From Streptomyces smyrnaeus (GTDB taxonomy: Bacteria > Actinomycetota > Actinomycetes > Streptomycetales > Streptomycetaceae), in contig NZ_JAFFZM010000009.1 in assembly GCF_017676345.1 (NCBI RefSeq), forward strand, positions 62,001-126,000: a stretch of DNA of 64,000 nucleotides. The letters run 5' to 3'. A program made the position numbers and the translations under genes. Under the pieces are notes generated by a model, which ran no database searches, was not told the DNA's origin, and saw only the letters and a list, made by a program, of their open reading frames with translations. Shown here one piece after another: positions 43,780 to 53,457 of the stretch. The number at the start of each line of letters is the position of its first letter. Position 1 is the first letter of the stretch.

Positions 43780-44238
43780 ATGTTCCGCCGTGCCTTCTGG
43801 TTCACCACCGGCGCCGCCGCCGGTGTCTGGGCCACCACCAAGGTCCAGCGCAAGATCCGCAGCCTCGCGCCCGACGCGCTGGCGGTGCGCGCTGCCGACA
43901 AGGCCGTCGAAGGCGGCCACCGGCTCCGCGAGTTCGCGCTCGACGTGCGCTCCGGCATGGTCCAGCGGGAGAGCGAACTCAAGGACGCGCTGGGCCTGTC
44001 GGTGGCCGAGGAGGCCGACCGCTACCGGGAACTCCCGGCCGGACAGCCCGCCTCCGTCTCGCGGCAGCAGGGCAAGCGCCTCCCGCGGCAGCAGCGCAAG
44101 CGGCAGCTCGGCGGGGTACTCCCCGGGCCTGCGGCCGGGAGGAGCCGGCAGGCTCCGCCGCTTCGCCCCGACCCGCTGGACCCCCAGGACCAGCGGTCCA
44201 CCCCCAACCACCCGAACGACCGGAATGAGGACCACTGA
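43780..44238 (+). CDS. Small membrane-associated protein, unknown (DUF6167-like)
   Basis: A protein of 152 aa. Short N-terminal hydrophobic/Ala-rich segment (FWFTTGAAAGVWATTKV, about 6-22), an amphipathic helix (about 27-75), and a C-terminal half rich in Pro, Gln and Arg that is likely disordered. I recall similar proteins just before alaS in Streptomyces and tentatively place it in that group. ATG at 43780, and its stop overlaps the alaS ATG (ATGA), so it should be coupled to alaS. Function not known. Confidence 0.72.
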   Translation: MFRRAFWFTTGAAAGVWATTKVQRKIRSLAPDALAVRAADKAVEGGHRLREFALDVRSGMVQRESELKDALGLSVAEEADRYRELPAGQPASVSRQQGKRLPRQQRKRQLGGVLPGPAAGRSRQAPPLRPDPLDPQDQRSTPNHPNDRNEDH

Positions 44239-46913
44239 TGGAGTCGGCTGAAATCCGCCGCCGCTGGCTGCGCTTCTTCGAGGAGCGAGGGCACCACGTC
44301 GTGCCATCGGCGTCGCTGATCGCGGACGACCCGACGCTGCTGCTGGTCAACGCGGGCATGGTGCCCTTCAAGCCGTACTTCCTGGGCGAGACGACCCCGC
44401 CCTGGCCGCGGGCCACCAGCGTGCAGAAGTGTGTGCGTACGCCGGACATCGAAGAGGTCGGCAAGACCACCCGGCACGGCACCTTCTTCCAGATGTGCGG
44501 CAACTTCTCCTTCGGCGACTACTTCAAGGAGGGGGCCGCCAAGCTCGCCTGGGAGCTGCTGACCTCCTCGCAGGAGCAGGGCGGCTACGGACTCGACCCC
44601 GAGCGCCTGTGGATCACCGTCTACGAGCAGGACGACGAGGCCGAGCGCATCTGGCGGGACGTCGTCGGCGTGCCCACCGAGCGCATCCAGCGGCTGGGCA
44701 TGGAGGAGAACTACTGGTCCATGGGCGTGCCGGGCCCGTGCGGACCCTGCTCGGAGATCAACTACGACCGCGGCCCGGAGTTCGGCCCCGAGGGCGGGCC
44801 CGCCGTCAACGACGAGCGCTACGTCGAGCTGTGGAACCTCGTGTTCATGCAGTACGAGCGCGGCGAGGGCTCCACCAAGACGGACTTCGAGATCCTCGGC
44901 GAGCTGCCCAGCAAGAACATCGACACCGGTCTCGGCCTCGAACGCCTGGCGATGGTGCTGCAGGGCGTGCACAACATGTACGAGATCGACACCTCGCGCG
45001 CCGTCATCGACAAGGCCACCGAGCTGACCGGTGTCGCCTACGGCGCCGCCGAGGAGAGCGATGTGTCGCTGCGTGTGGTGTGCGACCACATCCGCACCTC
45101 CGTGATGCTCATCGGTGACGGTGTCACGCCCGGCAACGAGGGCCGCGGCTATGTGCTGCGCCGCATCATGCGCCGCGCCATCCGCAACATGCGCATCCTG
45201 GGCGCCACCGGGCCGGTGGCCGAGGACCTGATCGATGTCGTCATCACGACCATGGGTCAGCAGTACCCCGAGCTGATCACCGACCGGAAGCGGATCGAGA
45301 CCGTCGCGCTGGCCGAGGAGGCCGCCTTCCTCAAGACGCTGAAGGCCGGCACCAACATCCTCGACACCGCCGTGGCCGAGACCAAGAAGTCGGGCAGCAC
45401 GGTGCTGCCGGGCGACAAGGCGTTCCAGCTGCACGACACCTGGGGCTTCCCCATCGACCTCACCCTGGAGATGGCCGCCGAGCAGGGGCTGTCGGTGGAC
45501 GAGCGGGGCTTCCGCCGGCTGATGAAGGAGCAGCGGGAGCGCGCCAAGGCCGACGCCAAGGCCAAGAAGACCGGCCACGCCGATCTGTCGGCCTACCGAG
45601 AGATCGCCGACACCGCCGGGGCGACCGCCTTCACCGGCTACGGCGAGACCGCCGGTGAGGCCACCGTCGTCGGGCTGCTGGTCGACGGTGTCTCCTCGCC
45701 CGCCGCCACGGAGGGCGACGAGGTCGAGGTCGTCCTCGACCGCACCCCGTTCTACGCCGAGGGCGGCGGTCAGCTCGCCGACACCGGCCGCATCCGGCTG
45801 GAGGGCGGCGCCGTCATCCAGGTGCGCGACGTCCAGCAGCCGGTGCCCGGCGTCAGTGTGCACAAGGGCTCCGTCCAGGTCGGTGAGGTCACCGTCGGCT
45901 CGTCCGCCTACGCGGAGATCGACAGCGACCGCCGCCGCTCCATCGCCCGCGCTCACAGCGCCACCCACCTCACCCACCAGGCGCTGCGGGACGCGCTCGG
46001 TCCGACGGCTGCCCAGGCCGGCTCGGAGAACGCCCCCGGCCGTTTCCGCTTCGACTTCGGCTCGCCCACCGCCGTCCCCGGCACCGTGCTCACCGACGTC
46101 GAGCAGAAGATCAACGAGGTGCTGGCCCGGGAACTCGACGTGCACGCCGAGTACATGGGCATCGACGACGCCAAGAAGCAGGGCGCGCTGGCCGAGTTCG
46201 GTGAGAAGTACGGCCAGACCGTGCGCGTGGTGACCATCGGTGACTTCTCCAAGGAGCTGTGCGGTGGCACGCATGTGCACAACACGGCGCAGCTCGGGCT
46301 GGTCAAGCTGCTGGGCGAGTCCTCCATCGGCTCCGGCGTACGCCGCGTCGAGGCCCTGGTCGGTGTGGACGCCTACAAGTTCCTGGCCCGCGAGCACACC
46401 GTCGTCTCGCAGCTGACCGAACTGGTCAAGGGCCGCTCCGAGGAGCTTCCCGAGCGCATCTCCGGGATGCTGACCCGGCTCAAGGACGCGGAGAAGGAGA
46501 TCGAGCGGTTCCGCGCCGAGAAGGTCCTCCAGGCCGCCGCCGGGATCGCCCAGAACGCCAAGGACGTCCGCGGCACCGCGCTGGCCGCCGCCCGGGTGCC
46601 GGACGGCACCACGGCCGACGATCTGCGCACCCTGGTGCTCGACGTACGCCAGCGGCTCGGCAGCCGTCCGGCCGTGGTGGCGCTGTTCGCCGTCACAGGC
46701 GGCCGCCCGCTCACGGTCATCGCCACCAACGAGGCCGCCAGGGACGCCGGGCTGCGCGCCGGTGACCTGGTGCGTACGGCGGCCAAGACCCTCGGTGGCG
46801 GTGGCGGTGGCAAGCCGGACGTCGCCCAGGGCGGCGGCCAGAACCCCGAGGCCGTGGACGACGCCGTGGCCGCCGTCGAGCGCCTGGTCGCCGAGGCCGG
46901 GGGCAACGCCTGA
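44238..46913 (+). CDS. alaS: Alanyl-tRNA synthetase
   Basis: An 891-aa class II synthetase charging tRNA-Ala. Catalytic domain (about 1-450) with EERGHHVVPSASLI, TSVQKCVRTPDIEEVG and MCGNFSFGDYFKEGA. Editing domain zinc ligands are seen as HSATHLTHQAL (HxxxH) and CGGTHVHNT (CxxxH), and the C-Ala domain occupies the end. Full length for the family. ATG at 44238 overlaps the previous stop; the alaS stop overlaps the ruvX start, so the chain DUF948, DUF6167-like, alaS, ruvX reads as one operon. Confidence 0.98.
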   Translation: MESAEIRRRWLRFFEERGHHVVPSASLIADDPTLLLVNAGMVPFKPYFLGETTPPWPRATSVQKCVRTPDIEEVGKTTRHGTFFQMCGNFSFGDYFKEGAAKLAWELLTSSQEQGGYGLDPERLWITVYEQDDEAERIWRDVVGVPTERIQRLGMEENYWSMGVPGPCGPCSEINYDRGPEFGPEGGPAVNDERYVELWNLVFMQYERGEGSTKTDFEILGELPSKNIDTGLGLERLAMVLQGVHNMYEIDTSRAVIDKATELTGVAYGAAEESDVSLRVVCDHIRTSVMLIGDGVTPGNEGRGYVLRRIMRRAIRNMRILGATGPVAEDLIDVVITTMGQQYPELITDRKRIETVALAEEAAFLKTLKAGTNILDTAVAETKKSGSTVLPGDKAFQLHDTWGFPIDLTLEMAAEQGLSVDERGFRRLMKEQRERAKADAKAKKTGHADLSAYREIADTAGATAFTGYGETAGEATVVGLLVDGVSSPAATEGDEVEVVLDRTPFYAEGGGQLADTGRIRLEGGAVIQVRDVQQPVPGVSVHKGSVQVGEVTVGSSAYAEIDSDRRRSIARAHSATHLTHQALRDALGPTAAQAGSENAPGRFRFDFGSPTAVPGTVLTDVEQKINEVLARELDVHAEYMGIDDAKKQGALAEFGEKYGQTVRVVTIGDFSKELCGGTHVHNTAQLGLVKLLGESSIGSGVRRVEALVGVDAYKFLAREHTVVSQLTELVKGRSEELPERISGMLTRLKDAEKEIERFRAEKVLQAAAGIAQNAKDVRGTALAAARVPDGTTADDLRTLVLDVRQRLGSRPAVVALFAVTGGRPLTVIATNEAARDAGLRAGDLVRTAAKTLGGGGGGKPDVAQGGGQNPEAVDDAVAAVERLVAEAGGNA

Positions 46914-47428
46914 TGGTTCCGGACGACGCCGCGCCCCGGAAGGACGCCGAGGGCCCGGCGTCCTTCCGGCGCGGCAGGCGGCTGGCCGTCGATGTCGGGG
47001 ACGCCCGGATCGGGGTCGCCGGCAGCGACCCCGACGGGCTCCTCGCCACTCCGGTCGAGACGGTGCCCGGCCGTGACATCGCGGCGGCCCAGCGTCGGCT
47101 CAGGGCGCTGGTCGAGGAGTACGAGCCGTTGGAGGTCGTGGTCGGGCTGCCCCGTTCGCTCAGCGGCGGGGAGGGTCCGGCGGCGGCGAAGGTGCGCGGT
47201 TTCGCTCAGGAGTTGGCGAAAAACATCACACCGGTTCCGGTCAGACTGGTCGACGAACGCATGTCGACGGTCACCGCGGCACAGGGCATGCGAGCCTCCG
47301 GAGTCAGTTCCAAAAAGGGACGTTCACGCATCGACCAGGCGGCTGCCGTGGTGATTCTGCAGAGCGCGCTGGAGACGGAACGGATCTCGGGCCGCCCCCC
47401 GGGGCACTGCGTCGAGGTGGTTGTCTGA
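46913..47428 (+). CDS. ruvX: Holliday-junction resolvase-like / pre-16S rRNA nuclease (RuvX/YqgF)
   Basis: A protein of 171 aa with an RNase H-like fold. Seen: AVDVGDARIGVAGSDPDG, VVGLPRSLSGGEGPAA and DERMSTVTAAQGM with acidic residues in equivalent places to the catalytic ones; end block RIDQAAAVVILQSALE. Known roles are pre-16S rRNA 5' maturation and junction resolution. N-terminal about 20 residues are Pro/Glu/Ala-rich and not conserved. ATG at 46913 overlaps the alaS stop. Followed by mltG after 144 bp. Confidence 0.93.
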   Translation: MVPDDAAPRKDAEGPASFRRGRRLAVDVGDARIGVAGSDPDGLLATPVETVPGRDIAAAQRRLRALVEEYEPLEVVVGLPRSLSGGEGPAAAKVRGFAQELAKNITPVPVRLVDERMSTVTAAQGMRASGVSSKKGRSRIDQAAAVVILQSALETERISGRPPGHCVEVVV

Positions 47429-47572
47429 TCGCAGTGCGGTAACGTTCCGCGCGACACGGCAGCCGCCGATGCACACGCGTGACGCACTCGTACGGAACTC
47501 GTCCGGTGCGGGGACTCCGGCGCAGGCGTCCGGTGCGTCACCGGCTGCCGCTCTCGCGTCGCAAGGGGATCG

Positions 47573-49414
47573 ATGACTGACTATGGCCAGGGACATGGCT
47601 CCCAACCGTGGCACCCCGACGACCCCCTCTACGGGGATCAGGAGTGGGACGGTGGCCGGCAGCCCGAGTATCAGGGCGGCTGGAACCAGGCCCCCCAGCA
47701 GGGGGAGTATTCCGGCCACCCCGGCCCCCAGCAGCAGTACGCGGAGCAGTTCACGGAGCAGCAGTACCAGCACCACCAGCAGTACGCGGCCCAGCAGCAG
47801 TACGGGCACGGCGGCTGGGACGGCGCCCAGCAGGCGGCCCCCGGTGCCGGGCAGCACTACGATCCGTCGTACGCCGGGCAGCAGGTGGACCCGTACGGCA
47901 CGGGGGAGTACCCGTCCGGTGAGTACGGCACGGGCGAGTACGCGACCGGGGAGTACCACACCGGCGGGTATGCGAACGGGAACTACGGCACGGGGGAGTA
48001 CCCGGCGCCCGGGCACTACACGGAGTACCCGAGCGGTGAGTACAGCACCGGTGAACACCACACCGGTGAACACCACACCGGCGCATACGGAACCGGCGCG
48101 TACGGCACGGGGGAGTACCGCACCGGCGAGTACAGCACCGGCGAGCACCCCGGCTACTACGCCCAGCAGGGCGGCTACCCGGACCAGCACGCCCCGCACC
48201 CGCAGCAGCACCCCGTCCCCCAGCCACGGCAGCCGTCCGGCCCCGCGGCCGATCCGGAGACCGGCTGGGACCCGGGTCCCGATCAGGGCGAGCACGCCTT
48301 CTTCCGGGACCGCGACGAGGACCTGGCCGAGTACGAGGACGACTACGACGAGGACGGCGACCGCGGCCGACGAGGCCGCGAGGGCGGCACCAGGACCAGG
48401 CGCGGGCGCGGCTGCGGACTGGTGATCTCGGCCGCTCTGATCGCCGGGGTAAGCGTCGTCGGATACTTCGGCTACGACTTCTACCAGACCCACTTCGGCC
48501 CGGCCCCCGACTACGCGGGCGAGGGCACCGGCGAGGTCATGGTCGACATCCCCGACGGCGCCTCGCTCGCCGACATGGGGCAGGTCCTGGAGAAGAAGGG
48601 CGTCGTCAAGAGCCCCGGCGCCTTCGTGGAGGCGGCCGGCAGCAAGAGCATCCAGGCGGGCACCTACACCCTGCGCAAGAAGATGTCCGGCGCCAGCGCG
48701 GTCGAGATGATGCTCGACCCGGCCAGCCAGAACGGCCTCATCGTCGCCGAGGGCTGGCGCGCCACGAAGATCTACGCGGAGATCGACAAGAAGCTCGACG
48801 TGGCGAAGGGCACCACGAAGAAGGCCGCCGAGTCCGGCGGTCTCGGCCTGCCCGAGTGGGCGCACGGCAAGCCGGAAGGTTTCCTCTTTCCCTCCAAGTA
48901 CAGCATCGGGGAGAAGAGCAAGCCCAAGGACGTGCTGCGCAAGATGGTCAAGCGGGCGGAGTCCGAGTACGCCAGGACGGGGCTGGAGCAGAAGGCGAAG
49001 GCGACCGGCAAGACGCCGGAGCAGATCATCACCATTGCCTCGCTCATCCAGGCGGAGGCGCAGGAGGACGACGAGTTCGGCAAGGTCTCGCGCGTCATCT
49101 ACAACCGGCTCGACAAGGACATGCGGCTCGGCTTCGACTCCACCATCAACTACGCGATGGGCCGCTCCACGCTGAACACCTCGGTCGCCGACACCAAGTA
49201 CCCGTCCCCGTACAACACCTATCTGCACAAGGGGCTGCCGCCCGGCCCGATCGGCAACCCCGGGCACCAGGCGATAGAGGCGGCGCTCAAGCCGACCAAG
49301 GGTGACTGGCTGTTCTTCGTCACGGTCAAGCCCGGCGACACCCGCTTCACCGACAGTGCGCACGAACACCAGAAGAATGTCGAAGAATTCAACAAGGAAC
49401 AGCGCAAGAAGTAA
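47573..49414 (+). CDS. mltG: Endolytic transglycosylase MltG with long TGEY-repeat cytoplasmic domain
   Basis: A 613-aa protein that cuts new glycan strands and so helps end peptidoglycan polymerisation. The N-terminal 280 residues are cytoplasmic: Gln/Tyr/Gly-rich, then tandem TGEY-like repeats (about 108-196), a Pro/Gln and an acidic stretch. Membrane helix at about 281-301. The YceG/MltG domain follows (about 320-613), with the conserved glutamate in ASLIQAEAQ and YNTYLHKGLPPGPIGNPG. ATG at 47573. Compared with typical MltG (about 340-400 aa) the N-terminus is greatly enlarged. It precedes aroE by 15 bp. Confidence 0.95.
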   Translation: MTDYGQGHGSQPWHPDDPLYGDQEWDGGRQPEYQGGWNQAPQQGEYSGHPGPQQQYAEQFTEQQYQHHQQYAAQQQYGHGGWDGAQQAAPGAGQHYDPSYAGQQVDPYGTGEYPSGEYGTGEYATGEYHTGGYANGNYGTGEYPAPGHYTEYPSGEYSTGEHHTGEHHTGAYGTGAYGTGEYRTGEYSTGEHPGYYAQQGGYPDQHAPHPQQHPVPQPRQPSGPAADPETGWDPGPDQGEHAFFRDRDEDLAEYEDDYDEDGDRGRRGREGGTRTRRGRGCGLVISAALIAGVSVVGYFGYDFYQTHFGPAPDYAGEGTGEVMVDIPDGASLADMGQVLEKKGVVKSPGAFVEAAGSKSIQAGTYTLRKKMSGASAVEMMLDPASQNGLIVAEGWRATKIYAEIDKKLDVAKGTTKKAAESGGLGLPEWAHGKPEGFLFPSKYSIGEKSKPKDVLRKMVKRAESEYARTGLEQKAKATGKTPEQIITIASLIQAEAQEDDEFGKVSRVIYNRLDKDMRLGFDSTINYAMGRSTLNTSVADTKYPSPYNTYLHKGLPPGPIGNPGHQAIEAALKPTKGDWLFFVTVKPGDTRFTDSAHEHQKNVEEFNKEQRKK

Positions 49415-49429
49415 GGAGAACGGCGGCTG

Positions 49430-50287
49430 ATGCCATCCACCCTCTCGCAGGAGGCCCGGCGCGCCGCCGTCCTCGGCTCGCCGGTCGCCCACTCCCTCTC
49501 CCCGGTGCTCCACCGGGCCGCCTACGCAGAACTCGGCCTCGACGGCTGGACCTACGACCGATACGAGGTGGATGAGAGGGGCCTCGCCGGCTTCCTCGCC
49601 GGCCTGGGCGAGCGGGAGGGGTCGGCCGGGCGGTGGGCGGGGCTCTCCCTGACCATGCCGCTGAAGCGTGCCGTCATCCCGCTGCTGGACGAAATCAGCG
49701 GGACGGCCGCCTCCGTGGAGGCCGTCAACACGGTGGTCTTCACCGAGGACGGGCGCCGCACCGGGGACAACACCGACATTCCCGGCATGATCGCCGCACT
49801 GGAGGAGCGCGGCATCCACACCGTCGAGAGCGCCACCGTGCTCGGCGCGGGCGCCACGGCCTCCTCCGCGCTCGCTGCCCTCGCCCGGATCTGCGAGGGC
49901 GAGGTCACCGCGTATGTACGGAGTGAGGAGCGGGGCCGGGAGATGCGGGGCTGGGGGGAACGGCTCGGGATCACCGTACGGACGGCCGACTGGACGCGGG
50001 CCGCCGAGGGGCTGCGGGCGCCGCTGGTCATCTCCACCACCCCCGCGGGCGCCACCGACGGGCTCGCCCAGGCCGTGCCCGCCTCGGGCGGCACCCTCTT
50101 CGACGTCCTCTACGACCCGTGGCCGACCGCCCTGGCCCACTCCTGGAACGGCGCCGTCATCGGTGGGCTCGATCTGCTGGTGCACCAGGCGGTGCTGCAG
50201 GTCGAGCTCATGACCGGGCACCGGCCGGCGCCGCTGGCCGCGATGCGCGCCGCCGGGGAGGCGGAGCTGCGGGCCCGCGCCGGCTGA
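49430..50287 (+). CDS. aroE: Shikimate dehydrogenase
   Basis: A 285-aa NADPH-dependent enzyme reducing 3-dehydroshikimate to shikimate. Seen: VLGSPVAHSLSPVLHRAAY (substrate serines), catalytic Lys in LSLTMPLKRAVIP, DNTDIPGM (with Asp), the nucleotide-binding glycine loop VLGAGATASSALAAL and the end GGLDLLVHQAVLQ. ATG at 49430, 15 bp after mltG. First of four shikimate-pathway genes in the same direction; a 159-bp gap before aroC may hold a second promoter. Confidence 0.96.
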   Translation: MPSTLSQEARRAAVLGSPVAHSLSPVLHRAAYAELGLDGWTYDRYEVDERGLAGFLAGLGEREGSAGRWAGLSLTMPLKRAVIPLLDEISGTAASVEAVNTVVFTEDGRRTGDNTDIPGMIAALEERGIHTVESATVLGAGATASSALAALARICEGEVTAYVRSEERGREMRGWGERLGITVRTADWTRAAEGLRAPLVISTTPAGATDGLAQAVPASGGTLFDVLYDPWPTALAHSWNGAVIGGLDLLVHQAVLQVELMTGHRPAPLAAMRAAGEAELRARAG

Positions 50288-50446
50288 CCGGGCCGCTGCC
50301 TCCCTCCCGGGGCTGTACCGGGGCGCCGCCCACATGCCGAGACGGGGTCGGCTCGGGGGGAGGGCGCTCCCACCGGCATGGGAGGATCGGACCCAGGAAA
50401 ACCCCAGGAAGTGGGACGGGCCGCACGGCGGCCGAGAGGAGCACCG

Positions 50447-51631
50447 TTGAGCAGGTTGCGCTGGCTGACCGCGGGGGAGTCGCACGGCCCCGCACTCGTG
50501 GCAACCCTGGAGGGCCTTCCCTCCGGCGTCCCGGTGACCACCGAGATGGTCGCCGACGAGCTGGCCCGCCGCCGTCTCGGCTACGGCCGCGGCGCCCGGA
50601 TGAAGTTCGAGCGCGACGAGGTCACCTTCCTCGGCGGCGTACGCCACGGCGAAACCCTCGGCTCGCCGGTCGCGATCATGGTGGGCAACACCGAGTGGCC
50701 CAAGTGGGAGCAGGTGATGGCGGCCGACCCGGTCGACCCCGCCGAGCTGGAACAGCTGGCCCGCAACGCCCCGCTCACCCGCCCCCGCCCCGGCCACGCC
50801 GACCTCGCGGGAATGCAGAAGTACGGCTTCGACGAGGCCCGCCCGATCCTGGAGCGCGCCTCCGCGCGGGAGACCGCCGCGCGGGTCGCGCTCGGCACCG
50901 TCGCCCGCTCGTTCCTGCGGGAGACGGCCGGCGTCGAACTCGTCTCGCACGTCGTGGAACTGGGCGCGGCGAAGGCTCCGTACGGCTCGGTCCCCGAGCC
51001 CGGGGACGTGGCGCGGCTGGACGCCGATCCGGTGCGCTGCCTGGATGCCGGGGCGAGCGAGGCGATGGTCGCCGAGATCGACCAGGCGCACAAGGACGGC
51101 GACACCCTCGGCGGCGTCGTCGAGGTCGTCGCGCACGGTGTGCCCGTCGGGCTCGGCTCGCATGTGCACTGGGACCGGCGGCTGGACTCGCGGCTGGCCG
51201 GAGCGCTGATGGGGATCCAGGCCATCAAGGGTGTGGAGTTGGGCGACGGCTTCGGTCTCGCCCGGGTGCCGGGCTCCCAGGCCCACGACGAGATCCTGGC
51301 CACCCCGGACGGCATCCGCCGCGCTTCGGGGCGCAGCGGCGGCACCGAGGGCGGGCTGTCCACCGGTGAACTGCTGCGTGTGCGGGCCGCCATGAAGCCG
51401 ATCGCGACCGTGCCCCGCGCCCTGGGCACCGTCGATGTCCGCACCGGCGAGGCCGACAAGGCGCACCACCAGCGTTCCGACGTGTGCGCGGTGCCCGCGG
51501 CGGGCATCGTCGCCGAGGCGATGGTCGCGCTGGTGCTGGCGGACGCGGTGGCCGAGAAGTTCGGCGGGGACAGCGTGGGCGAGACCCGTCGCAATGTGCG
51601 TGGCTTCCTCGACAACCTGGAGATCAAGTGA
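50447..51631 (+). CDS. aroC: Chorismate synthase
   Basis: A 394-aa FMN-dependent enzyme that converts EPSP to chorismate. Start LSRLRWLTAGESHGPALVAT is the family signature. Also seen: NTEWPKWEQ, RPRPGHADLAGMQKYGFDEAR (in part), ASARETAARVALGTVAR and SGRSGGTEGGLSTGE. Start is TTG at 50447, with GAGGAG 5 nt upstream; this gives the standard length. The stop overlaps the GTG start of aroK, showing coupling. Confidence 0.96.
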   Translation: MSRLRWLTAGESHGPALVATLEGLPSGVPVTTEMVADELARRRLGYGRGARMKFERDEVTFLGGVRHGETLGSPVAIMVGNTEWPKWEQVMAADPVDPAELEQLARNAPLTRPRPGHADLAGMQKYGFDEARPILERASARETAARVALGTVARSFLRETAGVELVSHVVELGAAKAPYGSVPEPGDVARLDADPVRCLDAGASEAMVAEIDQAHKDGDTLGGVVEVVAHGVPVGLGSHVHWDRRLDSRLAGALMGIQAIKGVELGDGFGLARVPGSQAHDEILATPDGIRRASGRSGGTEGGLSTGELLRVRAAMKPIATVPRALGTVDVRTGEADKAHHQRSDVCAVPAAGIVAEAMVALVLADAVAEKFGGDSVGETRRNVRGFLDNLEIK

Positions 51632-52161
51632 CCGGGCCCGTCATCGTGCTCGTCGGCCCGATGGGGGTCGGCAAGTCGACCGTCGGCGCGATCCTCGCCG
51701 AGCGGCTCGGTGTGACCTGCCGCGACACCGACCAGGACATCGTCGAGCGGGTCGGCAAGCCCATCTCGGAGATCTTCCTGGACGAGGGCGAGCCGCACTT
51801 CCGCGAGCTGGAGCGCTCGGCCGTGCGGACGGCGCTGGCCGAGCACACGGGCGTGCTCGCGCTCGGCGGCGGCGCCGTACTGGCGGACGAGACCAGACAG
51901 CTGCTGGCCGGACGCCCGGTCGTCTTCCTGGAGATGGGGCTGACGGAGGCCGTCAAGCGCGTCGGTCTGGACGCCCCGCGCCCGCTGCTCGTCATCAACC
52001 CGCGCCAGCAGTGGCGCAAGCTGATGGAGGAGCGCAGACCGCTGTACACCGAGGTCGCCCGCGTCGTCGTCAGTACCGAGGACCGTTCGCCGGAAGAGGT
52101 CGCCGACGAGATCCTCACCGCCCTTCAGCTACCGTCCACCCAGCCGGAGAAGCAGCAATGA
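51628..52161 (+). CDS. aroK: Shikimate kinase
   Basis: A 177-aa kinase that phosphorylates shikimate. P-loop VGPMGVGKSTVG, the substrate-binding DTDQDIVE and GGGAVLA and the lid Arg region QQWRKLMEERRPLY are all present. GTG at 51628 overlaps the aroC stop (GTGA), and its stop overlaps the ATG of aroB, so aroC, aroK and aroB form one tightly coupled translation unit. Confidence 0.97.
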   Translation: MTGPVIVLVGPMGVGKSTVGAILAERLGVTCRDTDQDIVERVGKPISEIFLDEGEPHFRELERSAVRTALAEHTGVLALGGGAVLADETRQLLAGRPVVFLEMGLTEAVKRVGLDAPRPLLVINPRQQWRKLMEERRPLYTEVARVVVSTEDRSPEEVADEILTALQLPSTQPEKQQ

Positions 52162-53258
52162 CCACCCAGGAACCCGCCGCAACCCGCATCGCCGTCGGCG
52201 GCACGGCGGGTACGGCACCCTACGACGTGCTCGTCGGACGGCAGCTCCTCGGCGAGCTCACCGGCCTGATCGGCGCCGACGCGCAGCGGGTCGCCGTACT
52301 GCACCCCGAGGCGCTGGCCTCCACCGGCGAGGCGCTGCGCGAGGACCTGGCCGGCCAGGGGTACGAGGCCGTCGCCATCCGGTTGCCCAACGCGGAGGAG
52401 TCCAAGACCGCGGAGGTCGCCGCCTACTGCTGGAAGGCGCTGGGCCAGACCGGGTTCACCCGCACCGATGTGATCGTCGGCGTCGGGGGAGGGGCCACCA
52501 CCGATGTGGCCGGGTTCGTCGCGGCGACCTGGCTGCGCGGGGTGCGCTGGGTCGCGGTGCCGACCACGGTGCTCGGCATGGTCGACGCGGCGGTCGGTGG
52601 CAAGACCGGCATCAACACCGCCGAGGGCAAGAACCTGGTGGGCGCCTTCCACCCGCCGGCCGGGGTGCTGTGCGATCTGGCGGCGCTGGACTCGCTGGGC
52701 GTCCACGACTACGTCAGCGGCCTCGCGGAGATCATCAAGGCGGGCTTCATCGCCGACCCCGCCATTCTGGAGCTGATCGAGTCCGACCCGCAGGCCGCCC
52801 GCAGCCCCCAGGGCCCGCACACCGCCGAGCTGGTCGAACGCGCGATCCGGGTGAAGGCCGAGGTGGTCTCGGAGGACCTGAAGGAGTCCGGCCGCCGGGA
52901 GATCCTCAACTACGGCCACACCCTCGGTCATGCCATCGAGAAGAACGAGCGCTACAACTGGCGGCACGGCGCGGCCGTTTCGGTCGGTATGGTCTTCGCC
53001 GCCGAGCTGGGGCGGATCGCGGGACGGCTGGACGACGCGACGGCGGACCGGCACCGCGCGGTGCTGGAGTCGGTCGGCCTCCCGGTCACCTACCGCGGTG
53101 ACCAGTGGCCCAAGCTGCTGGAGACGATGAAGGTCGACAAGAAGTCGCGCGGTGACCGACTGCGCTTCATCGTGCTCGAAGGGCTCGCCAAACCGGCCGT
53201 CCTGGAGAGCCCCGACCCCGCGATGCTGCTGGCGGCGCACGCCGAGATCGCCGCCTGA
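52158..53258 (+). CDS. aroB: 3-dehydroquinate synthase
   Basis: A 366-aa NAD-dependent, zinc enzyme for the second step of the shikimate pathway. Seen: GVGGGATTDVAGFVAATWLR (NAD region), PTTVLGMVDAAVGGKTGIN, KNLVGAFHPP, and zinc ligands in GHTLGHAIE. ATG at 52158. The four aro genes give the later steps from dehydroquinate to chorismate; EPSP synthase (aroA) and dehydroquinase are not in the window. Confidence 0.97.
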   Translation: MTTQEPAATRIAVGGTAGTAPYDVLVGRQLLGELTGLIGADAQRVAVLHPEALASTGEALREDLAGQGYEAVAIRLPNAEESKTAEVAAYCWKALGQTGFTRTDVIVGVGGGATTDVAGFVAATWLRGVRWVAVPTTVLGMVDAAVGGKTGINTAEGKNLVGAFHPPAGVLCDLAALDSLGVHDYVSGLAEIIKAGFIADPAILELIESDPQAARSPQGPHTAELVERAIRVKAEVVSEDLKESGRREILNYGHTLGHAIEKNERYNWRHGAAVSVGMVFAAELGRIAGRLDDATADRHRAVLESVGLPVTYRGDQWPKLLETMKVDKKSRGDRLRFIVLEGLAKPAVLESPDPAMLLAAHAEIAA

Positions 53259-53409
53259 GGCCCACCCCGTGCCCGGCGCGGCCCGGGCCCGGCGGACGCC
53301 GGGGCAGGGAACCGCGTTGATTGCCGCGCGCGTCGGGCACTCGGGAGCGGATCCGGCCGTTCACACGGGGACGGCCGGGGAAGGTACCGTCAGTATTCGC
53401 ACAACACCT

Positions 53410-53428
53410 GGCGTTGCGTCGCAACGCC
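53410..53428 (+). promoter_or_regulatory. Perfect inverted repeat upstream of the P-loop ATPase gene (possible operator)
   Basis: GGCGTTGCGTCGCAACGCC has perfect 9-bp half-sites around one base, 30 bp before the start codon. It is the right size and place for a dimeric regulator, but a leader hairpin is also possible. Confidence 0.4.
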
Positions 53429-53457
53429 TTCACACGTGGGACGGAGTTGGGGTCCGG

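Noticed and set aside
47894..48160. Tandem repeats considered as a CRISPR-like array
   Set aside because: Units are short, in frame and encode TGEY-like peptides within mltG; no spacers or cas genes.
47324..51469. Minus-strand frame of about 1381 codons opposite mltG, aroE and aroC
   Set aside because: Very long but antisense to three well-supported genes; rich in Val/Leu/Gly/Arg repeats created by the opposite-strand codon pattern.
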